Part shown: piece by piece, positions 7,307 to 15,683 of the stretch
How the letters are laid out: every line of letters begins with the position of its first letter
How positions within the stretch are numbered: the stretch's first letter is position 1
DNA from: JAWCLZ01 sp038850275
GTDB lineage: Archaea > Halobacteriota > JAWCLZ01
Length of the DNA stretch: 34,941 nt
Reading direction: 5' to 3'
NCBI GenBank assembly: GCA_038850275.1
Contig: JAWCLZ010000014.1
Location: 1-34,941, forward strand
Notes under the pieces: generated by a model
Told to the model about the DNA's origin: nothing
Databases searched by the model: none
What the model saw: the letters and a program-made list of their open reading frames with translations, nothing else
Position numbers and translations under genes: made by a program

Positions 7307-7608
7307 TGCCTATTACACCTGAAAATCTCATCTATCACGAGTTAATTGGGTTAAAAGTAGAAGTACTTGAGAGCTCAAATCCCAGTTTGAAGGGATTAAA
7401 GGGAAAGGTGATCTATGAAACCAAGAAGACTTTAGTCATAGAAAATGGAAGAATTCGAAGAATACCCAAGCAAGATACCATCTTTGTTTTCCAATTACCC
7501 AATCAGCAAAAAGTTAAAGTAGATGGTAATTTATTGCTTGCTTTACCTGAAGATAGAGTTGGACGCAGAATTAAATTTAGGTGGAAAAAATTAGGTGAAA
7601 AATGGTGA
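7303..7608 (+). CDS. rnp1: RNase P protein component 1 (Rpp29/Pop4 family)
   Basis: A 101-residue Rpp29 homologue, a protein subunit of archaeal RNase P that helps the RNA subunit mature tRNA 5' ends. The Sm-like barrel is visible from about residue 12: HELIGLKVEVLESSNPSLKGLKGKV, then ETKKTLVIEN and the late segment EDRVGRRIKF, all family signatures. Its place between L29 and S17 is standard in archaeal ribosomal operons. In several archaea a SUI1 (eIF1-like) gene also sits here; none is present in this window. ATG 7303 follows AGGAG with good spacing. Confidence 0.92.
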   Translation: MMPITPENLIYHELIGLKVEVLESSNPSLKGLKGKVIYETKKTLVIENGRIRRIPKQDTIFVFQLPNQQKVKVDGNLLLALPEDRVGRRIKFRWKKLGEKW

Positions 7609-7612
7609 AAAA

Positions 7613-7939
7613 ATGGCTAGAGACATAGGCCTAGATGTTAAACCACCTGATAGGGAATGCTTAGATAAAAACTGCCCGTTTCACGGTGTGCTGCCAGTTC
7701 GAGGTCAAGTACTAGAGGGTATTGTGGTGAGTGATAAAATGAATAAAACAGTGGTGGTGCAGCGAGAATATTTGAAGTACATCAGCAAATATGAGCGCTA
7801 TGAGCGAAGGCGAAGTAAAATTCACGCTCACAATCCCCCTTGCATAAATGCAAAAATAGGGGATTTGGTAAAAATTGCTGAGTGCAGGCCGCTTAGCAAG
7901 ACTAAAGCATTTGTGGTGATAGAGAAGGTGGAAAAATGA
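7613..7939 (+). CDS. rps17: Small subunit ribosomal protein S17 (uS17)
   Basis: A 108-residue uS17 from ATG 7613, which follows GGTGAAAA closely; an upstream in-frame ATG at 7595 lies inside the previous gene and adds only six residues. It is a primary 16S rRNA-binding OB-fold protein. Archaeal features are the RECLDKNCPFHG segment with two cysteines, then VSDKMNKTVVVQREY, and the HAHNPPCINAKIGD loop. The last codon and stop overlap the L14 start (ATGA). Confidence 0.96.
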   Translation: MARDIGLDVKPPDRECLDKNCPFHGVLPVRGQVLEGIVVSDKMNKTVVVQREYLKYISKYERYERRRSKIHAHNPPCINAKIGDLVKIAECRPLSKTKAFVVIEKVEK

Positions 7940-8334
7940 GGGCATTAAAGGCGAAGGTTCCGCGATCGTTGAATACTGGCTCGCTATTAGAATGCGCTGA
8001 TAACACAGGTGCAAGGGTTCTTGAAATAATCGCAGTAAAGAACTACAGAGGAGTTAAAAATCGCATGCCTAGAGCTGGTATTGGCGATGTTGTAATTGCT
8101 TCAGTTAAAAAAGGCACCCCTGAAATGAGAAAGCAAGTAGTTCAAGCTGTGGTGATAAGACAAGCTAAGGAATTTAGGAGGCCGAATGGCTTGCGTGTGA
8201 AATTCGAAGACAACGCAGCTGTTATAGTTGATGAAAATGGAGATCCAAAGGGCACTGAGATAAAAGGGCCAGTTGCAAGAGAAGTGGCTGAGAGGTTTCA
8301 GAAAATAGGAGCGGCTGCTTCAATAATTGTATAA
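7936..8334 (+). CDS. rpl14: Large subunit ribosomal protein L14 (uL14)
   Basis: A 132-residue uL14 of archaeal size. It binds 23S rRNA at the subunit interface and is a target of anti-association factors. Clear family segments are LLECADNTGARVLEII, GIGDVVIASVKKGTPEMR, and KGTEIKGPVAREVAER toward the C-terminus. It is coupled to S17 by a 4-base overlap. Confidence 0.97.
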   Translation: MRALKAKVPRSLNTGSLLECADNTGARVLEIIAVKNYRGVKNRMPRAGIGDVVIASVKKGTPEMRKQVVQAVVIRQAKEFRRPNGLRVKFEDNAAVIVDENGDPKGTEIKGPVAREVAERFQKIGAAASIIV

Positions 8335-8349
8335 TATAATGGTGATTTA

Positions 8350-8733
8350 ATGTCGGCTGCAATAACTTCAGGGGAAATGAAAACAAAATCAAGTCAGCCT
8401 AGGAAACAGAGGAGAGCAAGATATAAAGCACCTCTTCACAAGAGAAAAAAATACCTACGGGCAACTTTAAGTCCTAGTCTGCGGGAGAAATATGGCAAGC
8501 GCAGTGCTCAACTTAGAGTTGGTGATACAGTGAAAGTGATGCGTGGAGATAGAAAAGGCCACGAGGGAAAGGTTACAGCGATAGATTTAAAAACTGAGAA
8601 AGTCATTGTGGAAGGAGTTACCATTGCCAGAGCAGATGGCACTGAAAAACCTAGGCCATTGCATCCTTCAAATTTGATGATAACCAAACTTGAGCTTAAA
8701 GATAAAACGAGAGAGGAAATATTGAAGAGGTAA
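8350..8733 (+). CDS. rpl24: Large subunit ribosomal protein L24 (uL24)
   Basis: A 127-residue uL24 of archaeal/eukaryotic (L26) type, an assembly initiator near the tunnel exit. The KOW motif is visible as VGDTVKVMRGDRKGHEGKV near residue 57, preceded by the basic QPRKQRRARYKAPLHKRKK segment. ATG 8350 is preceded by GGTGAT; an internal ATG at 8377 (MKTKSSQP) is closer to the conserved start, so the first nine residues may or may not be used. Confidence 0.95.
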   Translation: MSAAITSGEMKTKSSQPRKQRRARYKAPLHKRKKYLRATLSPSLREKYGKRSAQLRVGDTVKVMRGDRKGHEGKVTAIDLKTEKVIVEGVTIARADGTEKPRPLHPSNLMITKLELKDKTREEILKR

Positions 8734-8737
8734 TAAT

Positions 8738-9451
8738 ATGACTGGGAAAGGTCATCAAAAACGCATATCAGCACCTCGCTCTTGGCCTATTGAGAAAAAA
8801 ACCCATAAATTTGTTACAAGGCCAATTCCAGGACCCCATTCCAAAGAATATAGCTTGCCTTTAATGGTAATATTGAGGGATATGTTGAAAATTGGGGAGA
8901 ATGCAAAAGAAATCAAGAAAATACTCCACGAAGGCAAAATTTTATTAAATGGCGTGGTTAGAAAAGACCATCGCTTCCCAGTTGGAATTTTTGATGTTAT
9001 TTCAATACCTACTATTGATCAGCATTATCGCGTTTTAATTGATGAGAAAGGAAAAATATGCTTAAAGCCAACTCAAGATAAGAATTTGAAGCTCTGCAAG
9101 ATCAAAAATAAAACAACTTTGAAGAAAGCCATTATTCAGCTTAATTTAAGCGATGGTTGGAATTTGATTGGTACAAATGAATATAAAACTGGAGATAGCG
9201 TTGTACTATCCCTACCTGATCGAAAAATCGTTCAACATCTGCCGAGGAAAATAGGCAGCTTAGCGATGATAGTTGGGGGGGAGCACTCAGGCGCGGTCGC
9301 AAGGATAAAAGAAGTAAAAATCCTTAGGAGTAGCAAGCCAAATTTAGTTAAATTAACCAGTCTCGATGGAAGAGAATTTGAAACAATTGAAGAGCACGTT
9401 TACGTCATTGGCGATGCAAAGCCAGCTCTTGACCTAGGTGTGGTTGCATGA
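8738..9451 (+). CDS. rps4e: Small subunit ribosomal protein S4e (eS4)
   Basis: A 237-residue eS4, a ribosomal protein found only in archaea and eukaryotes. Three parts are seen: an S4-like RNA-binding domain (residues about 40-90, with ILLNGVVRKDHRFPVGIFDV), a central domain, and a C-terminal KOW-type segment (MIVGGEHSGAVARI). The start GKGHQKRISAPRSWPIEKK is strongly conserved. It overlaps L5 by four bases. Confidence 0.96.
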   Translation: MTGKGHQKRISAPRSWPIEKKTHKFVTRPIPGPHSKEYSLPLMVILRDMLKIGENAKEIKKILHEGKILLNGVVRKDHRFPVGIFDVISIPTIDQHYRVLIDEKGKICLKPTQDKNLKLCKIKNKTTLKKAIIQLNLSDGWNLIGTNEYKTGDSVVLSLPDRKIVQHLPRKIGSLAMIVGGEHSGAVARIKEVKILRSSKPNLVKLTSLDGREFETIEEHVYVIGDAKPALDLGVVA

Positions 9452-10008
9452 ATGAGGCAGAGATGAGTGAAGCAAAAGTGGAAGCTATTGAAAATAAAGA
9501 AAAGATAAATCCTATGAGGCGCCCTAGAATTGAGAAGATAACAATAAACATAGGAGTGGGCGAGGGAGGTAAAAAACTGGAGAATGCTCAAAAGATTCTG
9601 CAGCAAATAACTGGTCAAAAGGCAGTTTTAACGAAAGCTAAGAAGAGCATACCTGGGTTTGGAATTAAAAAGAAGGAAAGAATAGGCTGCAAATTAACCC
9701 TTCGTGGCAATGCTGCTAAAAATTTCTTAAAAACAGCACTTAAAATCAAGGGCAAGCTCTCTGAGAGCTGTTTCGACAAGGAAGGTAACTTTGCATTTGG
9801 AATTGAAGAGCACACCGACTTCCCAGGTGTAGAATACAACCCAGAGGTAGGAATATTTGGCATGGATATAGCAGTATCTCTGAAGCGGCCTGGGTATAGA
9901 GTTGCAAAGAGAAGAGTTGCTAAATGCAAAATCCCAAGGATACATAGACTTACCAAGGAGGAAGCCATTGCATATGTTAAAGAAGAATTTGGCGTGGAGG
10001 TAGTTTGA
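9448..10008 (+). CDS. rpl5: Large subunit ribosomal protein L5 (uL5)
   Basis: A 186-residue uL5 which binds 5S rRNA and contacts the P-site tRNA. Core segments are PRIEKITINIGVGEGG, the QKAVLTKAKKSIPGFGIKK region near residue 58, and the GIEEHTDFPGVEYNPEVGIFGMD region. An N-terminal charged stretch of about 20 residues precedes the conserved core. ATG 9448 overlaps the S4e stop (ATGA); ATG 9463 is a possible inner start. Confidence 0.96.
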   Translation: MNEAEMSEAKVEAIENKEKINPMRRPRIEKITINIGVGEGGKKLENAQKILQQITGQKAVLTKAKKSIPGFGIKKKERIGCKLTLRGNAAKNFLKTALKIKGKLSESCFDKEGNFAFGIEEHTDFPGVEYNPEVGIFGMDIAVSLKRPGYRVAKRRVAKCKIPRIHRLTKEEAIAYVKEEFGVEVV

Positions 10009-10160
10009 TGGAGCGCGGGAAGAAGAAATTTGGCAGAGGTGCAAACATCTGCAAGCGCTGCGGTAGAAAGCAAGGCCTTGTGAGAAAATATGGCATATAT
10101 CTTTGTAGGCAGTGCTTCCGTGAACTCGCTCCTTTGATGGGCTTTGAAAAATACTGGTAG
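10008..10160 (+). CDS. rps14: Small subunit ribosomal protein S14 (uS14), zinc-binding type
   Basis: A 50-residue protein (start MERGKKKFGRGANICKRCGR, end LMGFEKYW), which is short enough to be missed by length-filtered gene finding. The four cysteines in CKRC and CRQC form the zinc site of archaeal S14. It sits in the head of the small subunit. Its ATG shares the last base of the L5 stop codon (TGATG), and S8 starts nine bases after its TAG. Confidence 0.96.
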   Translation: MERGKKKFGRGANICKRCGRKQGLVRKYGIYLCRQCFRELAPLMGFEKYW

Positions 10161-10168
10161 GTGAATCT

Positions 10169-10561
10169 ATGACATTGATCGACCCCCTTTCAGATGCTCT
10201 CTCTGTTATCAAAAACGCTGAGAGCGTGGGAAAATCTGAATGCATAATTCGACCAGCCTCCAAATTAATTGGCAATGTACTTAAAATAATGAAGGAACAT
10301 GGCTATATAGCTGAATTTGAATTCATCGATGATGGTAAAGCAGGTATATTTAAGGTGAAGCTCCAGGGTAGAATAAATAAATGTGGTGCAATTAGGCCAA
10401 GGTTCTCAGTTGGCAAAGCTGAATTTGAGAAATGGGAAAAGCGCTTTCTACCCGCTCGAGATTTTGGATTACTTGTGGTATCCACCTCTCAAGGAGTGAT
10501 GTCACACTTAGAGGCAAGGGAGCGTGGAATCGGCGGGCGCTTACTTGCATATGTATACTGA
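10169..10561 (+). CDS. rps8: Small subunit ribosomal protein S8 (uS8)
   Basis: A 130-residue uS8, a primary binder of the central domain of 16S rRNA. Family features are DPLSDALSVIKNAESVGK at the N-terminus and VVSTSQGVMSHLEARERGIGG near the C-terminus, where the serine-rich loop contacts rRNA. AGGTGAAT precedes the ATG. Confidence 0.96.
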   Translation: MTLIDPLSDALSVIKNAESVGKSECIIRPASKLIGNVLKIMKEHGYIAEFEFIDDGKAGIFKVKLQGRINKCGAIRPRFSVGKAEFEKWEKRFLPARDFGLLVVSTSQGVMSHLEARERGIGGRLLAYVY

Positions 10562-10570
10562 GGGATTGAG

Positions 10571-11095
10571 ATGATCGCTGAAAAAGTGAAAATACCTCAA
10601 AATGTTGATGTATCCATCGAAGGAAAAATCATAAGAGTTACTGGACCAAAGGGTCAATTAAAGCGAGAACTCTATTCCCCTGGAGTATCCATTAAAAAAG
10701 AGGATTCAAATATCATAATCGAGAGCTCGGATGAGAGAAGGAAAGCTAGAGCCATTGTTGGCACTTTTGCTTCGCACATTTCCAATATGATAAAGGGAGT
10801 GGTGGATGGCTTTGAATGCAAACTCAAAATAGTATATGCTCATTTCCCAATTCAAGTTAAAGTTGAAGGCGATGAGGTATTAATAATTAACTTCCTAGGG
10901 GAAAAGAAACCTAGAAAAGCCAAGATTGTGGGAGGGGAAACAAAGGTCAAAGTGATATCTGATGAAGTAATTGTAACTGGTATAGATAAAGAAGCAGTGG
11001 GCCAGACTGCTGCAAATATTGAGCAAGCCACTAGAATAAAGGGCTATGACCCTAGGGTATTCCAAGATGGAATATACATAACGGTGAAAGCGTGA
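10571..11095 (+). CDS. rpl6: Large subunit ribosomal protein L6 (uL6)
   Basis: A 174-residue uL6 made of two similar domains, placed near the factor-binding region of the large subunit. N-terminal VTGPKGQLKREL and the central SHISNMIKGVVDGFECKL are characteristic, and the end KGYDPRVFQDGIYIT fits the archaeal family. GGGATTGAG precedes the ATG; L32e begins four bases after the stop. Confidence 0.95.
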   Translation: MIAEKVKIPQNVDVSIEGKIIRVTGPKGQLKRELYSPGVSIKKEDSNIIIESSDERRKARAIVGTFASHISNMIKGVVDGFECKLKIVYAHFPIQVKVEGDEVLIINFLGEKKPRKAKIVGGETKVKVISDEVIVTGIDKEAVGQTAANIEQATRIKGYDPRVFQDGIYITVKA

Positions 11096-11099
11096 GAGT

Positions 11100-11618
11100 A
11101 TGAGTGGCAATATAGAGGCTGAAACCGAGGAATCGAAGACTAAAGAATCGAAGAGTGGGGAGTCAAAAGGTGAAGAGTCTAAACCTGAATCGAAAGTTGC
11201 AGAGCCAAAACCAGAGTTATCAAGCGAGGAATTAAGACTGCTTGCTGTTAGAAAGCGATTGAAAGCAAAGAAGCCTGAGTTCCGTGGGCCAGATTCTCAT
11301 AAGAAAAAACGCGTGAATCCAGCTTGGAGGAGACCAACTGGGCTGCATCACAAGGTAAGATCCAAGATAAAAGCCAAGGGGAAAGCTGTGAAAGTAGGCT
11401 TCAGAGGCCCAGCGATGGTACGCGGACTTCATCCCTCTGGCTTTGAAGAAGTAGTAGTTTACAGCGAGAAAGAACTTGATGAGCTTGATAGATCAAGGCA
11501 AGCGATAAAGATCAGTGGAAGAGTTGGGATGAAGAAGCGAGCTGCAATTATAGAGAAAGCAAGATCGCTTGGATTTAAAATTCTAAATCCCACTCAAGCC
11601 GAGGGAGGGGAGGAATAA
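11100..11618 (+). CDS. rpl32e: Large subunit ribosomal protein L32e (eL32) with charged N-terminal extension
   Basis: A 172-residue eL32, found only in archaea and eukaryotes. The conserved core (residues about 45-165) includes RRPTGLHHKVRSKIKAKGK and GFRGPAMVRGLHPSGFEEV. The first 40 or so residues are a low-complexity tail rich in E, S and K with repeated ESK and EESK units; similar extensions occur in some archaea but the sequence is not conserved. The stop is two bases before the L19e start. Confidence 0.95.
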   Translation: MSGNIEAETEESKTKESKSGESKGEESKPESKVAEPKPELSSEELRLLAVRKRLKAKKPEFRGPDSHKKKRVNPAWRRPTGLHHKVRSKIKAKGKAVKVGFRGPAMVRGLHPSGFEEVVVYSEKELDELDRSRQAIKISGRVGMKKRAAIIEKARSLGFKILNPTQAEGGEE

Positions 11619-11620
11619 CA

Positions 11621-12076
11621 TTGGTTGACCTTGCAATTCAAAAGAGACTTGCAAGTGAAATTTTAGGCGTTGGTCAAACTAGGGTGTGGATCGACCCTGA
11701 GAAAATAGAGGAAGTAGCAAAAGCAATAACGCGTGAAGACATCCGCGGCTTAATAGAGCAAGGTGTGATAAAACGCAAACCAGTTAGAGGTATAAGCCGC
11801 GGGAGAGCTAGGGAGAGAGCTTTAAAGCGCGCTAAGGGACGTAGAAGAGGACATGGCTCGAGGAAGGGTGCTAAGGGTGCTAGGAGTCCTTCTAAGGAGC
11901 AATGGATGAAGCGCATTCGCGCTTTGAGGAAGCGATTAAGGGAATTGAGGGATGCTGGGAAGATAACTAAAGGTATATATAGAAAATTATATCTCAAAGC
12001 AAAAGGGGGAGAATTCAGAAGCGTGGCGCATTTAAATGCCTTTTTAAAATCTCAAGCTCTCCTCAAGGAGGAATAG
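11621..12076 (+). CDS. rpl19e: Large subunit ribosomal protein L19e (eL19), TTG start
   Basis: A 151-residue eL19. It binds 23S rRNA through a long helix and takes part in intersubunit bridging. Core segments are DLAIQKRLASEILGVGQTR, VWIDPEKIEEV, and the basic SRGRARERALKRAKGRRRG region. The start is TTG 11621, placed by the strong GGAGGGGAGGA upstream and by homology of the following residues; no ATG lies nearby in frame. Confidence 0.95.
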   Translation: MVDLAIQKRLASEILGVGQTRVWIDPEKIEEVAKAITREDIRGLIEQGVIKRKPVRGISRGRARERALKRAKGRRRGHGSRKGAKGARSPSKEQWMKRIRALRKRLRELRDAGKITKGIYRKLYLKAKGGEFRSVAHLNAFLKSQALLKEE

Positions 12077-12077
12077 C

Positions 12078-12587
12078 GTGGCAAAAGGACCTAGATATAA
12101 AGTTAAATTTCGAAGAAGGAGAGAGGGAAAAACTGATTATAGAAAGAGACTTAGGCTATTGCTATCCAAGCAGCCGAGACTAGTGGTTAGAAAAAGCTTG
12201 AAGCATATAAGAGCACAGCTCGTGATTCCAAGTGAAAAAGGCGATATCACAGTGGCTTCAGCATTTTCCAAAGAGCTTTTGAAATATGGCTATAGAGCCT
12301 CAACTTCAAGCACTCCAGCTGCCTACCTCACTGGATTGCTCCTAGGCTATAGAGCCAAGAAAGCGGGATTTTCAAATGCAATCTTAGATATAGGTTTATA
12401 CTCGCCTACAAAGGGTGCTAGAGTATTTGCAACATTAAAAGGAGCTATAGACGCTGGTCTAAGCATTCCACACAATGAATCGATTCTCCCAAGCGAAGAC
12501 CGAATACGCGGTAAGCATATTAATTATTCACCTGAAGAATTTGAAGAGATCAAGCAAAGAATAGCTTTGTCGCATGAGAAGGCGTGA
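12078..12587 (+). CDS. rpl18: Large subunit ribosomal protein L18 (uL18), GTG start
   Basis: A 169-residue uL18, which with L5 forms the 5S rRNA particle. Recognisable segments are GPRYKVKFRRRREGKTDYRK, LVVRKSLKHIRAQLV, and GLLLGYRAKKAG. The start is GTG 12078, just after the L19e stop, with AAGGAGGAA at suitable distance. Its stop overlaps the S5 start region (GTGATG). Confidence 0.95.
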   Translation: MAKGPRYKVKFRRRREGKTDYRKRLRLLLSKQPRLVVRKSLKHIRAQLVIPSEKGDITVASAFSKELLKYGYRASTSSTPAAYLTGLLLGYRAKKAGFSNAILDIGLYSPTKGARVFATLKGAIDAGLSIPHNESILPSEDRIRGKHINYSPEEFEEIKQRIALSHEKA

Positions 12588-13231
12588 TGCTCATGGTCTT
12601 AGAAAAAGTTGAATATGAAGAAGAAGCTGAATGGATTCCTAAAACGCGATTGGGAAAGTTGGTGAAAAATGGGGAAATTACAAGCATGGATCAAGCTCTT
12701 GAGTCAGGCTTTCCAATTAAAGAACCTGAGATAGTGGATAAGCTACTTCCTGATCTCGTAGATGAAGTGTTGGATATAAATATGGTTCAGAGGATGACTG
12801 ACTCAGGGCGAAGAGTGAAATTTAGAGCTACTGTTGCTGTTGGCAATGGCAATGGATTCATAGGCATTGGTGAAGGAAAAGATGTACAAGTAGGCCCTGC
12901 GATTAAGAAAGCAATAGACGATGCTAAGCTAAATATAGTGAAAATTAAAAGAGGCTGTGGCTCATGGGAATGCGGATGTGGCCAAGAGCATACAGTTCCA
13001 TTTGTAGTTACTGGAAAAGCCGGCAGCGTGGAAGTAACCCTCAAGCCTGCACCTCGAGGACTAGGGATTGCTGCAGGTGAAACCGCTAAAAAGGTTTTAC
13101 AGCTAGCGGGAATTAAAGATGTCTGGACTTGGACGAGGGGTGATACTAGGACTACTCTTAACTTTGCGAAAGCCACTTATGATGCTTTAAGGAAAACCGT
13201 GACCTTTAGAGTGCCCAAGGAGGCTAGTTGA
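12587..13231 (+). CDS. rps5: Small subunit ribosomal protein S5 (uS5)
   Basis: A 214-residue uS5 of archaeal/eukaryotic (S2) type, involved in decoding fidelity and mRNA entry. The opening EWIPKTRLGKLVKNGEI, the NGNGFIGIGEGKDVQVGPAI loop, and GCGSWECGCGQEHTVPF with its cysteines are all typical. ATG 12587 is preferred over GTG 12584; both lie in the overlap with the L18 stop. The stop TGA overlaps the next ATG. Confidence 0.95.
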   Translation: MLMVLEKVEYEEEAEWIPKTRLGKLVKNGEITSMDQALESGFPIKEPEIVDKLLPDLVDEVLDINMVQRMTDSGRRVKFRATVAVGNGNGFIGIGEGKDVQVGPAIKKAIDDAKLNIVKIKRGCGSWECGCGQEHTVPFVVTGKAGSVEVTLKPAPRGLGIAAGETAKKVLQLAGIKDVWTWTRGDTRTTLNFAKATYDALRKTVTFRVPKEAS

Positions 13232-13698
13232 TGTTTGCAGTTATACGCCTGAGGGGAGGTGTGAAAACTAGAGGAGAGATTAAGGATACCCTTGATATGC
13301 TTCATTTAAATAGAGTTTATCACTGCACAGTGATAGAGGACACACCTAGCTATCGTGGAATGCTTCAAAAGGTGAAGGATTTTGTAGCATATGGAGAAAT
13401 AACACCAGAGGCACTAGCTATGATATTGAGAAATAGAGGTGAACTAGTTGGTGGAGTGAAGCTAACCGATGACTACATCAAATCTAAAACAAACTATGAA
13501 AATATTGAGGAATTTGCTAGAGCGGTTTGCGAGGGAAAGGCTAAACTTAGGGATCTCCCTGATTTAAAACCAGTATTCAGGCTTCATCCCCCTAGAAAGG
13601 GATTGAGGGGAGCTGGCACTAAGCGAAGCTATAAAGCTGGTGGAGCGCTGGGGAACTGGGGAAGTGAGATCAATATACTTCTTGAAAAGATGAGGTAG
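13231..13698 (+). CDS. rpl30: Large subunit ribosomal protein L30 (uL30)
   Basis: A 155-residue uL30 of archaeal/eukaryotic (L7) type. Conserved segments are IRLRGGVKTRGEIKDTLDML and LHLNRVYHCTVIEDTPSYRG, and the end FRLHPPRKGLRGAGTKRSYKAG region fits. AAGGAGG precedes ATG 13231 at good spacing; TTG 13228 is a weaker choice. It shares one base with the S5 stop. Confidence 0.95.
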   Translation: MFAVIRLRGGVKTRGEIKDTLDMLHLNRVYHCTVIEDTPSYRGMLQKVKDFVAYGEITPEALAMILRNRGELVGGVKLTDDYIKSKTNYENIEEFARAVCEGKAKLRDLPDLKPVFRLHPPRKGLRGAGTKRSYKAGGALGNWGSEINILLEKMR

Positions 13699-13702
13699 GA
13701 AG

Positions 13703-14131
13703 ATGGTTAAAAAGAGGGTGAAAAAATTCAGAGGCTCTAGAACGCATGGTGGTGGAAGTCATAAGAAAAGAAGAGGTGGAGGAAGTAGAGGTGGTCGTGG
13801 AGATGCTGGGAAGTGCAAGCATCACTTCATAAGGTCAATACTTGAGGGAACTGCATTTGGCAAAACCGGCTTTAAGCGTCCTCAAAAGGTAGTTGAGGAG
13901 AAAAAAGCTATAAATGTTGGCGACCTTGATTTGATAGCTACAGAGTTGATTGCACGTGGGATGGCTGAGGTGAAAGATCAAGCTATTTACATTGACCTAT
14001 CTAAACTTGGCATAGACAAACTTCTAGGTGGCGGGAGGGTAACCAAAAGGCTATTTGTAACTGTGAGTGATTTTTCTGAAACTGCTAAGGCAAAACTTGA
14101 AGCAGCTAGCGGTGGAATAATAGAGGCATAG
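13703..14131 (+). CDS. rpl15: Large subunit ribosomal protein L15 (uL15)
   Basis: A 142-residue uL15 of archaeal (L27a-like) type, a late assembly protein. The N-terminus is Gly/Arg/His-rich (RGSRTHGGGSHKKRRGGGSRGG), a signature of the family, and the C-terminus (DKLLGGGRVTKRLFVTVSDF) matches the domain that binds domain II of 23S rRNA. SecY follows four bases after its stop. Confidence 0.95.
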   Translation: MVKKRVKKFRGSRTHGGGSHKKRRGGGSRGGRGDAGKCKHHFIRSILEGTAFGKTGFKRPQKVVEEKKAINVGDLDLIATELIARGMAEVKDQAIYIDLSKLGIDKLLGGGRVTKRLFVTVSDFSETAKAKLEAASGGIIEA

Positions 14132-14135
14132 GAGC

Positions 14136-15632
14136 ATGCGGGGCGAGGCGCCTACTTTTAGAGATAAACTCGAGCCATTGCTTGAGAGACTACCAGCTGT
14201 TGAAAGACCCATTGGACACGTGCACTTTCGAAGCAAGCTGGCTTGGACCATTGGTATCTTGGTGCTATATTTCATTCTAGCGAATGTACCAATATTTGGC
14301 CTCTCGCCTGAATCTATAGATATGTTTGAACTCTACCGTGCCATAGTTGCGGGGGCAAGTGGTTCTATAATCCAACTTGGTATAGGTCCAATTGTAATGG
14401 GCTCCATCATTCTGCAGCTCTTCGTGGGTGCTGAGATAATCAAGCTTGACCTTAAAGATCCACGAGATCAAGCTTTTTTCCAAGGAGCTCAAAAACTCCT
14501 AGTTTTCTTCATGATCATATTTGAAGCTCTTCCACAGATAATGGGAGGCTTCCTCAAGCCAGATGCCACACTTGCAGCTAGGCTTGGGGTTGACACAAGT
14601 ATAATAACCTTTTTGATATTCATTCAAATCTGCATAGGTGGATTGCTCATAGTATTCATGGATGAAGTGGTTTCAAAATGGGGAATTGGAAGCGGGGTAT
14701 CGCTCTTCATAGTTGCAGGTGTAGCTGAAGCTCTTGTCAAGGGTATATTTAGCTGGAAGTTGAATCAAATTGGCCTGCCAATTGGAATAATTCCAAAGTG
14801 GTATTTTATTTTCACCACTTATTCGCTTGATCAATTGCTAACTGGAAATGGATTACTCTTCCTCTTAATACAGGGGGAAGTGCTTGCTTTAATTGCCACA
14901 GTTGCAGTTTTCTTAATCGTTACCTATGTTGAAAGTGTAAGGATAGAGATTCCCCTTGCGCATGGTGCCGTGAGGGGGGCAAGGGGGAAATTCCCTGTGA
15001 AATTGATCTATGCAAGTGTGCTCCCAATGATCTTGGTTAGAGCACTTCAAGCAAATATACAGATGATTGGAATGCTACTCTGGAGAAGCTCGCTTCCAAT
15101 CATCGGGAGAAATCCAATGATTGGAGAATTTCAAGGCACTCAGCCAATTTCAGGAATAATGTATTATCTCTCCCCCATCCACGGCCCTGGAGACTGGATT
15201 CCAATGTATGTAACTCAGCGCATACCAGGAATTGAGGTATGGCAAATCACACTCCACGTTATAGTGGATGCAGCTATACTTATAATAGGTGGCATACTCT
15301 TCGCTATATTCTGGATCAACACAACAGGCATGGGACCTAGAGAAACAGCTGAAAAAATTGCAGCTTCAGGAATGTTAATCCCAGGGTTTAGAAGAGATCC
15401 TGGAATCATTCAAAGGGTAATGGCACGGTATATCCCTAAGGTAACGCATATAAGTGGTGCCTTCATAGGGGCTTTAACATTACTTGCTAGTTTATTCGGT
15501 CTAATTGGACAGGTTGGAGGCACTGGGATGCTGCTTGCGGTATCAATTGTATATCATCTATATGAACAGCTTGCCAAGGAACAAGTTATGGAAATGCATC
15601 CATTGATGCGCAAATTGTTGGGAGAAGAATGA
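14136..15632 (+). CDS. secY: Protein translocase subunit SecY (Sec61 alpha)
   Basis: A 498-residue SecY, the channel-forming subunit of the Sec translocon in the cytoplasmic membrane. About ten hydrophobic spans are visible, starting near residue 30 (WTIGILVLYFILANVPIFG). Typical sites are the TM2a/plug region IVAGASGSIIQLGIGPIVMG, the EVVSKWGIGSGVSLFI segment, and cytosolic loop RIEIPLAHGAVRGARGKFPV. It closes the ribosomal operon here. In many euryarchaea an adenylate kinase gene follows secY; here the strand switches instead. Confidence 0.96.
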   Translation: MRGEAPTFRDKLEPLLERLPAVERPIGHVHFRSKLAWTIGILVLYFILANVPIFGLSPESIDMFELYRAIVAGASGSIIQLGIGPIVMGSIILQLFVGAEIIKLDLKDPRDQAFFQGAQKLLVFFMIIFEALPQIMGGFLKPDATLAARLGVDTSIITFLIFIQICIGGLLIVFMDEVVSKWGIGSGVSLFIVAGVAEALVKGIFSWKLNQIGLPIGIIPKWYFIFTTYSLDQLLTGNGLLFLLIQGEVLALIATVAVFLIVTYVESVRIEIPLAHGAVRGARGKFPVKLIYASVLPMILVRALQANIQMIGMLLWRSSLPIIGRNPMIGEFQGTQPISGIMYYLSPIHGPGDWIPMYVTQRIPGIEVWQITLHVIVDAAILIIGGILFAIFWINTTGMGPRETAEKIAASGMLIPGFRRDPGIIQRVMARYIPKVTHISGAFIGALTLLASLFGLIGQVGGTGMLLAVSIVYHLYEQLAKEQVMEMHPLMRKLLGEE

Positions 15633-15683
15633 TTGCTGGTTACAATTATACAATTAGTAATAATAATAGTTCAATTTTGCACC

